Shown: in pieces, positions 1 to 7,440 of the stretch
Layout of the letters: every line of letters starts with the position of its first letter
How positions within the stretch are numbered: the first letter of the stretch is position 1
Source of the DNA: JBOFCS01 sp051646185
Lineage (GTDB): Bacteria > Actinomycetota > Actinomycetes > Mycobacteriales > Mycobacteriaceae
NCBI GenBank assembly: GCA_051646185.1
Contig: JBOFCS010000180.1
Coordinates: 1-8,061, forward strand
Direction: 5' to 3'
DNA: 8,061 nucleotides
Notes under the pieces: model-generated
What the model saw: the letters and a program-made list of their open reading frames with translations, nothing else
Told to the model about the DNA's origin: nothing
Database searches by the model: none
Program-made: the position numbers and the translations under genes

Positions 1-249
1 ATGGATGTTCTCTTGCAAGCTGTTGAATTGGTGGTAACAAGTCAATTTGGTTCGACTTCGATGCTGCAGCGAAAATTGAGAGTGGGTTTCGCTAAGGCTG
101 GAAGACTTATTGATCTCATGGAAAACCGGGGTATTGTAGGCCCTTCGGAAGGATCGAAGGCTAGGGAAGTTTTGGTTAAGCCAGATGAATTAGAAGGTTT
201 GCTATGGTCAATTCGTGGTGGGGATCCGAAAGAGCCAAGCGAGGATTAG
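1..249 (+). CDS. ftsK: DNA translocase FtsK, C-terminal gamma domain (5' partial)
   Basis: This is the last 82 codons of FtsK, the membrane-anchored hexameric ATPase that pumps DNA at the division septum and helps resolve chromosome dimers. The visible part is the gamma winged-helix domain, which reads the strand-orientation signals (KOPS-type sites) on the chromosome. Diagnostic stretches are SQFGSTSMLQRKLRVGFAKA, then GRLIDLMENRGIVGPSEGSK and AREVLVKPDEL, near-invariant in actinobacterial FtsK/SpoIIIE proteins. The ATG at base 1 is almost certainly an internal methionine, because the large motor and membrane domains must lie upstream, outside the window. The gene ends at TAG (247-249) with a short acidic tail (GGDPKEPSED). 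It points towards the beta-lactone operon on the other strand, with only 5 bases between the two stop codons. The family call is close to certain; the organism is not resolved by it. Confidence 0.96.
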   Translation: MDVLLQAVELVVTSQFGSTSMLQRKLRVGFAKAGRLIDLMENRGIVGPSEGSKAREVLVKPDELEGLLWSIRGGDPKEPSED

Positions 250-254
250 TTTCG

Positions 255-2375
255 CTACGGCACCGCTGACACGTTAATAGGTGGGCGTTTTTGTAAGAAG
301 GCTGGGCCATACCAGTTTGCCCTACCCATGAGTTTAATCAAGGTGGGCACAAGAAGCATACGTACTAGTGTGGCATCAATAGTGAGGGCGATGATCATGC
401 CAATTCCGATGAATCGCATAGGGGTTAGTGCTGAAAGCGCAAAGGCTCCGGTGACGAGCATGAGAAGTATCGCTGCTGCGGTTACCACACGTCCAGTTTT
501 GGTTACCCCGACAAGTATGGCTTCTTCAGTCGAGGTGTGTGGATTCTTGGCTTCAACTATTCGAGAAATCAAAAAAACTTCGTAGTCAGTGGAAAGTCCA
601 AAAATAACTGCCACTACTAGCACTACCATACCGGCGGCGAGTGGTCCTTGGCTGATGCCAAGAATATTCGCGAAGTGCCCATCATAGAAGATGAACGTGA
701 GAATGCCAAAGGTGGCACCGAGGCTAAGGAATGCTACAAAAACTGCTTTTAATGGCAGGATGATAGAACCAAAGGCGAGGAGCATCAACAGAATTGTTGC
801 AAGTGCCATGATTGCCAACATGATTGGCAATCTATCTGTGATTGCAGAAACGCTATCGGCGGTGATTGCGGTCATACCGCCAATTTCTATATCAATTTCT
901 TCCGGTGTCTTCAGTTCACGGAGATTATCGACTACCGATATAGCAGTTTGTGAGCGATCGGGTACTGATAATTGGGCTTGTAAAACGGTAATTCCATCTT
1001 GACTTCCCGTTAATACAACAGATGTAACACCTGCTACATTGGAAATGTCATTGTAGAGCTGTTGAATTGAGCTAGTTAAGGCTGGCTCGCCGTTATTAGT
1101 CTGAGCCAGAACGATCACACCGCTATTGGTGGCTGGGAATTCTGCAGAGATACTTTCTGCGCCTATACGAGCAGGGCTATCTGATGGAAGAGCAGTCACA
1201 TCAATATCGTTAAGTTTTATTCCAATAATTGGAGTAGCTAATAAAACAAGTAGAGAGAGGATTGTTGCTGCGATAAGAGCGGGGTAGCGTAAGGCAACTT
1301 TAGTAGTTCTTGACCAGAAGCGCTGGGCGCGTCTTTCTCCGCGTTCAAAGGCATCCTTGTGCCAAGACCATTTACTAATGCGGTGTCCAAGAATTGACAA
1401 GGCCGCTGGTAGTATGGTTAACGATAACACTGCCGCCATAGCAACTGCGGACATAGCCCCGAATCCCAGTGATCGAAGCATTGATTGTGGGAAAATTAAT
1501 GTCCCAGCAAAAGCGCAGATGAGCAGCAATGCAGAAAAGCCAACAGTGCGGCCAGCGGAATTTAGCGTATTGGACAGTGCGATATTGGTATTATTACTTT
1601 TTATTAGCTCTTCACGGAATCTGCTAACAATAAACAGTCCGTAGTCAATTGCTAGACCAAGGCTTAACAGTGAAGCCACGTTGATGGCAAAAATATTGAC
1701 ATCACTAATCTCGGTAAGTACTCGCAGTGCTGCAATAGATCCTAATGTTGCAAGTATCCCCACTAACAACGGAAGAGAGGCAGCGACAATTCCGCCAAAA
1801 ATCACAACAAGAATAATCAAAGTTATAGGAATAGAAAGTGATTCGGCAAAGGTTAAGTCAGCTTTTGATTGGTTATCGATTTCATCTGCAAGAGTACTGA
1901 ATCCCGTTAGTGTAGAATCGATCCCAGGAATATGAAGAGAAGGAGCAATTTTATTAAAAGAGGAAATGCGTTGATTTTCATCACCGGCGACATAGATGAG
2001 CGCTAATGCCTTGTTTCCATCCTTGGAGCGTAAGTACGACGATCCTAGTGGAGTATTCCAATAGGTTATTATCGGCTGAGCAAGCAAGGATGAGTCAATA
2101 CCGTTGAGGCTCGCGCCGATGGTGTCTCCCATGCTCTCAAGAGTTCTACTTTCCGGCCGAGTAAATACTACAACGATATCTGGGCTTTGCTTGCCAAATT
2201 TTTCTTTTAATACTTGATCGACGTGAATCGACTCACTACTGGGGTCAGAAAATCCTCCGGAGCCAAGATGATTCATGACGCTTAAACCCCACGCCCCAGA
2301 TAAGAGCATAGCAGCGATGCCGCTTAGTAGCACTGCCCACCGGTATTGAGTAATTAATAGTGACCAACGATTCAT
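255..2375 (-). CDS. MMPL/RND-family lipid exporter, 706 aa
   Basis: A polytopic inner-membrane transporter of the MMPL branch of the RND superfamily, which uses the proton gradient to move lipids or lipid-like metabolites out of the cell. The protein has the usual two-repeat layout. Each repeat has one helix (about 12-32 and 361-383), a large outside loop, then a five-helix bundle (about 172-328 and 515-680). Both bundles carry the Asp-Tyr pair of the MmpL proton-relay type: D244-Y245 in GLAIDYGLFIVSRFREE and D597-Y598 in FGLSTDYEVFLISR. The length of 706 residues is normal for the short actinobacterial MMPL proteins without a long cytoplasmic tail. The ATG overlaps the stop of the formyltransferase gene as ATGA (2372-2375), so it is probably translationally coupled and the last gene of the operon. 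Context suggests export of, and perhaps self-protection against, the lipophilic beta-lactone. The substrate is inferred, not shown by the sequence. Confidence 0.93.
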   Translation of the reverse strand: MNRWSLLITQYRWAVLLSGIAAMLLSGAWGLSVMNHLGSGGFSDPSSESIHVDQVLKEKFGKQSPDIVVVFTRPESRTLESMGDTIGASLNGIDSSLLAQPIITYWNTPLGSSYLRSKDGNKALALIYVAGDENQRISSFNKIAPSLHIPGIDSTLTGFSTLADEIDNQSKADLTFAESLSIPITLIILVVIFGGIVAASLPLLVGILATLGSIAALRVLTEISDVNIFAINVASLLSLGLAIDYGLFIVSRFREELIKSNNTNIALSNTLNSAGRTVGFSALLLICAFAGTLIFPQSMLRSLGFGAMSAVAMAAVLSLTILPAALSILGHRISKWSWHKDAFERGERRAQRFWSRTTKVALRYPALIAATILSLLVLLATPIIGIKLNDIDVTALPSDSPARIGAESISAEFPATNSGVIVLAQTNNGEPALTSSIQQLYNDISNVAGVTSVVLTGSQDGITVLQAQLSVPDRSQTAISVVDNLRELKTPEEIDIEIGGMTAITADSVSAITDRLPIMLAIMALATILLMLLAFGSIILPLKAVFVAFLSLGATFGILTFIFYDGHFANILGISQGPLAAGMVVLVVAVIFGLSTDYEVFLISRIVEAKNPHTSTEEAILVGVTKTGRVVTAAAILLMLVTGAFALSALTPMRFIGIGMIIALTIDATLVRMLLVPTLIKLMGRANWYGPAFLQKRPPINVSAVP

Positions 2376-3076
2376 TGGACCTCATCGCTAGGTGGTTTTG
2401 CGATAGTTGATGCAAGCTCTGGGTATATCGGGGTAAAGATGCCAAGGGCTGGAGCGGGAGAAAAGATAGGATGGTTACGGTGAATCGATAGTTCTTTCAT
2501 TTCTTTTCGACCAAAGTAGCCGCCTCGGTGGTTTGAGGATTGCTGAACTTGTTGCAAGGTGTTCTCAATCGCGGAAGAAAGATTACGTTCAAAAAGGGTA
2601 AGGCAGGAATTGATGCCGTTGAGCATAACTTGTTGAAATCTATGGTGCGGTTCAATGGGAAAGGATGCCGTATCACATATTAATCCGGTATCAATCCCAG
2701 TATCGACTTGGTGCAGTGTTGCTCCGTAGCTGCTGTCGCCATTTAGCAGGGCATAAACTATTGCTACTTCTGGTAATCCGCGGTACTGCGGTAGCGGGCC
2801 ATTGTGAATATTGTATATCCGTAAGGTGGTTTCCACTAATTCGGGCAGCAAAATCGTCCGATTATTAATCGACCATACTAGATTATCGCTTGATGCAGTG
2901 AGTATTTTTCTGCAGTCATAATTTACATTTTTACTGTATAAAAGATTGAGGTCATGATCAAAATTTATTGGTAATTTTTCATTCTCAGGTATGCATATCA
3001 AGTCTACCTGGTATCCGGAGCTTACTGCGTATTTTACTGCTCGCCAAAGTAGTGATCCACCGCCAATAAAAATCAT
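2372..3076 (-). CDS. Stand-alone formyltransferase, LstF-like, 234 aa
   Basis: A formyltransferase of the methionyl-tRNA formyltransferase/GART fold, expected to move a formyl group from 10-formyltetrahydrofolate to an amino group. A glycine-rich start (MIFIGGGSL) is followed by the family active-site loop NIHNGPLPQYRG (89-100). N89 and H91 there match the catalytic Asn and His of E. coli Fmt, and D125 in LHQVDTGIDTG matches the catalytic Asp, so the triad is complete. The protein stops soon after the catalytic domain. It lacks the roughly 100-residue C-terminal tRNA-binding domain of true Fmt, so housekeeping initiator-tRNA formylation is unlikely. Its gene overlaps the NRPS stop by one base (TGATG) and has a good GAGGGAG site 6 bases upstream. 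By analogy with lipstatin LstF it probably formylates the alpha-amino group of the amino acid that the NRPS installs. A sugar-amine formyltransferase is the main alternative, but no sugar genes are nearby. Confidence 0.87.
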   Translation of the reverse strand: MIFIGGGSLLWRAVKYAVSSGYQVDLICIPENEKLPINFDHDLNLLYSKNVNYDCRKILTASSDNLVWSINNRTILLPELVETTLRIYNIHNGPLPQYRGLPEVAIVYALLNGDSSYGATLHQVDTGIDTGLICDTASFPIEPHHRFQQVMLNGINSCLTLFERNLSSAIENTLQQVQQSSNHRGGYFGRKEMKELSIHRNHPIFSPAPALGIFTPIYPELASTIAKPPSDEVQ

Positions 3077-6000
3077 CAGGCACTCCCTCGCAATGCAATT
3101 GTTACTGCAGTGTATACCCGGTCTAGGGTCAGGTTCTTAAGAAGATCTTCGAGTTGTTCGATGAATAGTGACTCGTGTGATTGTCCAATAATAGAACGTG
3201 AGACCTGAGCTAACATTTCTACCGAAGCAAGTGAATCCCCACCTAGTAAGAAAAAATCAGATTCTGAATGTAATTTTTCAATATCGACATTCAAAATTTT
3301 GGACCACATTATGGCTATCTGATCGAAAACTGAATCATCAGGATCTGGTGGTTCGATACTATGCGTTGAAAATTTATCTTCTTCCCCAATGGGATTAGGT
3401 GTGAATTTAGCTAATCGAGCATAGTCAAGTTTTCCGTTAGAAGTTATTGGTAATTCAGGTACACGGTAAAACTGTGTGGGCAGCATATAAGTCGGCAGAT
3501 ACGTACTTAGAAAAGTGCGTATCATATTATCGCTCAAGGCATTATCTGCAATAATGTAGGCGACAAGAATTGTACTTTTTTCTCCCTCATTTATCTTTTT
3601 CCCGATAACTGCAGCTTGGCTAATCCCATCACATTTTTCCAAAAATACTTGAACTTCACCGGGTTCGACCCGATTTCCACGAATTTTTACTTGTTGGTCC
3701 ACGCGTCCGATGAAGTCTAAATTTCCGTCCTTCCGTAACCGTGCAAGATCTCCAGTTCGGTAGGTGAGTTCTCCATTGGAAAGTTGAACAAATCTTTCAG
3801 ATGTCAGCTCTGGTCGATTGAGATAGCCACGTGCTACTTGCGGACCACCAAAGTATAGTTCGCCAACATCGCCAGGGCTTACTGCTGCTTGATTGTGATT
3901 GAGTAAGAAGACTGGTGTATTTATTGCCGGAGTGCCAATAGGGATCGAAGTTGCATCCGCCTCAGGAGTGTCTATGATAAAACTAGTACAAACAATACTC
4001 AATTCGGTTGGTCCATAGCTATTAAGAATCCGGGTATGCGGACCAAAGAAATTTCGAGCTTTGATGGCCAGTGCAGGGTTAAGTTGCTCGCCGCCAAGAA
4101 TAACTACTCGTGGTTTGGGAATATCATTATCAATTCTGATAAGTACTTCAAGTAGGCTAGGAGTTAGCAAGAAGGTATTTGCACCGGAATCGCGTAGCAT
4201 TCGTTGCAGCATGATATGTGAGATATCTTCGGGAATTAGCGTGACACAACCACCTGTAAGAAGTGCGCTGAAGAACGCTGCACAGGCCATATCCGCAGCA
4301 GGAGTATGGTAATGAGCAAACCTGGTTTCTGGCCCAAGCTGGTACCAATCAGTTGCTGATGCAACAAAATTCACAACACCACCATGTGGAACAAGAACCC
4401 CCTTAGGGCGTCCGGTAGATCCTGAGGTGTATGTGACAAAAGCTGTATCGGATGTCGAGATTGTGGCTTCGTCATGATCGTCTGACTCGGGTATTTCTTC
4501 GATAAATAGCTCTTCTATGGAAAAATTTCTGCTTAAAACACGGGAAGTAATCAATATTTTAGCCTGAGAATCAATAAGTGTTTCGGATATTCGCTCGGTA
4601 GGATGCTTGGGATCTAAAGGTAGAAAAGCGGCACCAGCAAATAAAATGCCAAGCTGCCCAACAAGACCGGCAACAGTTCTACCGGAGAGTATGGCAACAA
4701 TATCCCCAGATTTAACACCTCGCTTGCTAAGTGCTGTTGCTACTGAACTAGCGCGCTTATTTATTTCTGTATAACTGAAATCACCTTCTGGTGAGCTTAT
4801 AGCCAATGCATGGGGGGTTTCTACAACATATTTGCGGAATAGCTCAACGGCATTTTTTTCAGGTACTGGACCTATTTTTGTTGGTATAGCTGTAGTAACT
4901 TTTTTTAATTCATTGTCTTGCTCAAATTCGGCGCTAATACGGTCAAGCAGGGAATCAAGCCTATTTGCTATCTCGTGTCCAGAGCGGCAAGAAACTGTAA
5001 TTTCTGTGTTATCACCATATTCAAGTATGACAAAGGATATTGGAACAAGCCCAGTATGAACTGGTAGCGCTATGATATGCTGAGCCTGAAAATTGTTTGT
5101 AGAAAATAATTTTAAGTCTATTTGACCAGCATGAGAGATGATGGCGGAAGCAAGATTTTTTCCGGTTCGGGCACCTATACTATGAACTGATCGCAGTATT
5201 GCCCGAACAATTGGACCCGGAATCTTTGCTAAACCACCATTGTTCATTTCATTAAGTTCACGCTTTTCAATCATTGACATAAGAATCTGGGCATTGATTT
5301 CTACCCAGCTCTGACCGGGCGTAGCATCGATAAATAATGGTAAAGCAAGATTGGCAGTAGAACGGATGTCTGTATTGTGTCGGCGCAAATCGACTGGAAC
5401 CATGAGTCGGGTAGGACACTCAGTGACCTCACCTAGCACTGAAGCAATTTTTGCTACAGCAGAAGTGTGAACTCCTTTTATTGTTCGATGCTTCCAGAGG
5501 AATTTTTCTTTTCCGGATAGCGGTTTGCTGATTCCAAGGGGTGATGGATACTTAGGTAGTAGTCGGGTAGCCTTTCCGGGCGCACCAATACTATCAACTA
5601 TTGTGTGATCTGCTGTTGAATCTTTTGCTCCCAAGGGGTTTTCGCCACGCAAAATTCTAAATATATCTGTTGCCCAGATTCCTAATCCTTTTGCATCCAT
5701 TACTCCATGGAATGCCCGAAAAAGTAGCGTAGTAGTTGCTCCGCGTAAAAGAATAATTTCAGTTGTTGCTTCAGGTGAGTGATAAAAGTTTTGACAAAGG
5801 ATCTGGTTTTTGTTGAGGGAATGAAAATCAATTTTGGCATCTTCGATTACCCTGAGATGAGGAGTAATTCCACTATCAACCCAGTTATTTCCTTGTTTAA
5901 CAAGACGCGAACCAGGACAGGCTTCCGAGGCTTGACTAACAGCGGTGAGTAAGGATTCGTAGTCTAAGTGGCCAATTCCCTCCACAACAAGTTGAATAGC

Positions 6001-6084
6001 AAAAGGAGGGGCTAGTTTTTGTGTTGAAAAATACAGTCGCTCAGTTGCGGAGATCGGTCGATTAAAGGAGATGGGAGTAGTCAT
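3076..6084 (-). CDS. Single-module NRPS (condensation-like, adenylation, carrier), LstE-like, 1002 aa
   Basis: A one-module nonribosomal peptide synthetase. Residues about 1-395 form a condensation/PapA-type acyltransferase domain with HxxxD (H126-D130, in FHGVMDA), where the first His and last Gly of the canonical HHxxxDG are changed. Residues about 405-900 form an adenylation domain with the core motifs in order: FSYTEI (436-441), TYTSGSTGRPKG (551-562), NSYGPTE (688-694), YRTGDL (775-780), GRVDQQVKIRG (793-803) and NGKLDYARL (883-891, catalytic K885). Residues about 915-1002 hold a carrier domain with LGGDSL, where S951 takes the phosphopantetheine arm. There is no thioesterase or reductase domain. 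Hand alignment to GrsA gives the pocket D598 M599 A602 L639 I662 G664 S689 I697 V698 K885; the retained Asp and Lys indicate an alpha-amino acid, but the code is not one I recognise. The likely role is to activate one amino acid and transfer it as an ester to the hydroxyl of a beta-lactone chain. CGAGG lies 5 bases before the ATG. Confidence 0.93.
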   Translation of the reverse strand: MTTPISFNRPISATERLYFSTQKLAPPFAIQLVVEGIGHLDYESLLTAVSQASEACPGSRLVKQGNNWVDSGITPHLRVIEDAKIDFHSLNKNQILCQNFYHSPEATTEIILLRGATTTLLFRAFHGVMDAKGLGIWATDIFRILRGENPLGAKDSTADHTIVDSIGAPGKATRLLPKYPSPLGISKPLSGKEKFLWKHRTIKGVHTSAVAKIASVLGEVTECPTRLMVPVDLRRHNTDIRSTANLALPLFIDATPGQSWVEINAQILMSMIEKRELNEMNNGGLAKIPGPIVRAILRSVHSIGARTGKNLASAIISHAGQIDLKLFSTNNFQAQHIIALPVHTGLVPISFVILEYGDNTEITVSCRSGHEIANRLDSLLDRISAEFEQDNELKKVTTAIPTKIGPVPEKNAVELFRKYVVETPHALAISSPEGDFSYTEINKRASSVATALSKRGVKSGDIVAILSGRTVAGLVGQLGILFAGAAFLPLDPKHPTERISETLIDSQAKILITSRVLSRNFSIEELFIEEIPESDDHDEATISTSDTAFVTYTSGSTGRPKGVLVPHGGVVNFVASATDWYQLGPETRFAHYHTPAADMACAAFFSALLTGGCVTLIPEDISHIMLQRMLRDSGANTFLLTPSLLEVLIRIDNDIPKPRVVILGGEQLNPALAIKARNFFGPHTRILNSYGPTELSIVCTSFIIDTPEADATSIPIGTPAINTPVFLLNHNQAAVSPGDVGELYFGGPQVARGYLNRPELTSERFVQLSNGELTYRTGDLARLRKDGNLDFIGRVDQQVKIRGNRVEPGEVQVFLEKCDGISQAAVIGKKINEGEKSTILVAYIIADNALSDNMIRTFLSTYLPTYMLPTQFYRVPELPITSNGKLDYARLAKFTPNPIGEEDKFSTHSIEPPDPDDSVFDQIAIMWSKILNVDIEKLHSESDFFLLGGDSLASVEMLAQVSRSIIGQSHESLFIEQLEDLLKNLTLDRVYTAVTIALRGSA
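3083..3089 (-). promoter_or_regulatory. Ribosome binding site of the formyltransferase gene
   Basis: The coding strand reads GAGGGAG, 6 bases before the ATG at 3076-3074, within the last codons of the NRPS gene. Together with the one-base TGATG stop/start overlap it fixes the short N-terminus (MIFIGGG) as the real start. Confidence 0.68.
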
Positions 6085-6089
6085 ACATG

Positions 6090-6094
6090 CCTCG
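6090..6094 (-). promoter_or_regulatory. Ribosome binding site of the NRPS gene
   Basis: The coding strand reads CGAGG, 5 bases before the ATG at 6084-6082. It sits in the 34-base gap after oleD, the only visible junction in the operon with room for independent initiation. It supports the chosen start of the 1002-residue protein. Confidence 0.6.
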
Positions 6095-6118
6095 CTTGAT
6101 ATGTGCGTGGATATGGAA

Positions 6119-7159
6119 TTAGTTTAGGCCTTGGGCAATGGTGGAAATTCCACCTTGGGTATCAACCCATACTTTAAAATCTTGTAAACCTAGTTCTCTT
6201 TTTATTATTGGCGAGTATCCAAAATCATTTTGCGCTGCACTTATATCAAAAGTTGCGCTGCGGGTTACTAAGGCTAAGGCATAGCGAGATAATGGTGGAG
6301 AGTAATTTTTCGCTAGATAGGGTATTTTCCAGATTTTTTCTAGAACGGATACCGCCGCTTTGACCAGAGGTAGGTTAACGGGCTTTGTCGAAACTGAAAA
6401 TCCGAATTTTTGTGCGACCTCTGACATGAAAGGCCAAATATTTGTTCTCTCACTATCAGCGATGAAGTATGCCTTTCCGGCAACATTTTTTGATTCCACT
6501 GCCAAAATACAAGCGTGAACAATGTTGTCAACATGGCACAGTGAAGCATAAACGTCGCGCCCTCCAGAAAGATTTGGAAGTTTACCTGACTGTGCGCGAG
6601 CGAGTAGACGGATGATGGGCCCAGAACGGTCTCCAGGTCCCCAAATGGCACGCGGCCGAAGTGCGCAAGTCATAAAGTCAGCGCAGTTTTCTGCTAATAC
6701 TGCCTTTTCAGCCTCAGCTTTAGTTTCGCAGTAATAGTTTAGAAAGTGGATGGGGTAGGGAATTGATTCATCAATATTAATCTGGTCTCCACCGTGATAT
6801 TGCATAAGAGCGCTGGGGCTGGAAATAAAGATGAATCTTTTTGCTCCATTAGCTCGGGCGGAACTAAGTAAGGTTTTAGTTGCAAGCACGTTTTCTTGAA
6901 TGAATTGATCACGGGTTCCACGTTCATTAACCCGAGCGGCGCTATGAATTATCGTATCAATATTTTTTGTCGCTGACCTAAGAGAATCATGATCATTAAG
7001 ATCTCCATAGATAATTGTAAAGTCTGAAATATCACCAAGATCTTGAGTATTGCTGTTACGGCGTATAAGGATTGAAACTTTATTCTTGTTGTTCTGGACG
7101 AGTTGTCGTGCGAGTCTGCTGCCAAGGAAACCACTGGCCCCAGTAACGAGTATTCTCAT
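6119..7159 (-). CDS. oleD: NAD(P)-dependent 3-oxoacyl reductase, OleD/LstD-like (3-beta-HSD family), 346 aa
   Basis: An extended short-chain dehydrogenase of the 3-beta-hydroxysteroid dehydrogenase/OleD group. The N-terminal Rossmann motif is TGASGFLG (6-13), an acidic turn follows at YGDLND (51-56), the catalytic Ser lies in FISSPSA (S113 or S114), and the Tyr/Lys pair is Y143 and K147 in YYCETK. The downstream segments RAIWGPGDRSG (170-180), HVDNIVHA (209-216), GKAYFIADSE (228-237) and FDISAAQNDFGYSP (304-317) are typical of OleD-like enzymes. OleD reduces the ketone of a 2-alkyl-3-oxo fatty acid to the hydroxy acid that OleC then closes to a beta-lactone. The start overlaps the stop of the small membrane protein as ATGA and is preceded by TAAGGAG. 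It ends 34 bases before the NRPS. A sterol or sugar epimerase would share the same motifs; the adjacent OleC favours OleD. Confidence 0.87.
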   Translation of the reverse strand: MRILVTGASGFLGSRLARQLVQNNKNKVSILIRRNSNTQDLGDISDFTIIYGDLNDHDSLRSATKNIDTIIHSAARVNERGTRDQFIQENVLATKTLLSSARANGAKRFIFISSPSALMQYHGGDQINIDESIPYPIHFLNYYCETKAEAEKAVLAENCADFMTCALRPRAIWGPGDRSGPIIRLLARAQSGKLPNLSGGRDVYASLCHVDNIVHACILAVESKNVAGKAYFIADSERTNIWPFMSEVAQKFGFSVSTKPVNLPLVKAAVSVLEKIWKIPYLAKNYSPPLSRYALALVTRSATFDISAAQNDFGYSPIIKRELGLQDFKVWVDTQGGISTIAQGLN

Positions 7160-7437
7160 CTTGGTCTCCTTAGGGGTTGATTAATGTGAGTTTTCCACCA
7201 CGTTAAACCAAAAATTAAGGTGAGAAGCGCAGTTTTGAGAGGCGGTTGCTCCGGAGAATTACGCAATGCAATAGGAATTTGCATTGGATGAACTACCAGG
7301 CTAAGGAAAAAATCTATATACCAAGCAATTAGGATTAAGGGATTTTTTTTCCAGTAAACTGATCTAGTAGATAAAGCACCGTATGCTAGAAAAATCCATC
7401 CAAGAATTGGAATGGTGCGTAGGAGAAGTATTTTCAT
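7156..7437 (-). CDS. Small membrane protein of unknown function, 93 aa
   Basis: I do not recognise this protein. It is strongly hydrophobic, with probable membrane helices at about residues 3-21 (LLLRTIPILGWIFLAYGAL), 33-56 (around LILIAWYIDFFLSLVV) and 67-82 (KTALLTLIFGLTWW). The tail is basic (PLRRPR), and a basic patch WKK lies between helices 1 and 2. The ATG sits 3 bases after the oleC stop, and its own stop overlaps the oleD start as ATGA, so the frame is locked into the operon by both neighbours. That makes it very likely a real gene, despite no clear Shine-Dalgarno sequence of its own; translation is probably coupled to oleC. A membrane anchor or scaffold for the OleC/OleD complex, or a helper for the exporter, are possible roles, but both are guesses. 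The helix pattern suggests an inner-membrane location, and no signal peptidase site is evident. Confidence 0.8.
   Translation of the reverse strand: MKILLLRTIPILGWIFLAYGALSTRSVYWKKNPLILIAWYIDFFLSLVVHPMQIPIALRNSPEQPPLKTALLTLIFGLTWWKTHINQPLRRPR
7166..7172 (-). promoter_or_regulatory. Ribosome binding site of the oleD-like gene
   Basis: On the coding strand this reads TAAGGAG, 6 bases before the ATG at 7159-7157. It is the strongest Shine-Dalgarno match in the window and supports that start, although the ATG also overlaps the upstream stop. It lies inside the 3' end of the small membrane-protein gene. Confidence 0.75.
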
Positions 7438-7440
7438 ATT

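Noticed and set aside
250..300. Possible terminator around CGGCACCG at the convergent gene ends.
   Set aside because: Only a 3-base-pair stem with a 2-base loop can be drawn, and no T-run follows in a useful position.
2881..3000. AT-rich dip (35 G+C of 120 bases) in the 5' half of the formyltransferase gene, which could hint at recent transfer.
   Set aside because: A similar dip occurs in the NRPS gene (4501-4560, 17 of 60), and the ftsK tail is itself only about 42 % GC, so the operon is not clearly different from its neighbour.
2372..3076. Housekeeping methionyl-tRNA formyltransferase.
   Set aside because: At 234 residues it lacks the C-terminal tRNA-binding domain, and it is coupled to an NRPS gene rather than to def.
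4061..4312. Open frame on the + strand inside the NRPS gene, and similar ones at 328-585, 691-1002, 1357-1644, 1681-1935 and 4832-5059.
   Set aside because: They lie antisense to strong coding genes, show no family motif and have low-complexity Ser/Ile/Ala-rich translations typical of antisense shadows.
6340..6651. Open frames on the - strand out of frame inside oleD (6340-6651, 6739-6927, 6949-7134), and 2245-2445 across the MMPL/formyltransferase junction.
   Set aside because: They are alternative frames of well-supported genes with no recognisable domain. oleD is intact in its own frame, so no frameshift is implied.
6753..6760. GGGTAGGG on the + strand, a match to the E. coli FtsK-orienting KOPS consensus.
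   Set aside because: An 8-base match with one free position, lying within the oleD coding sequence. Only this one was noticed, and the actinobacterial motif may differ, so it carries no weight.
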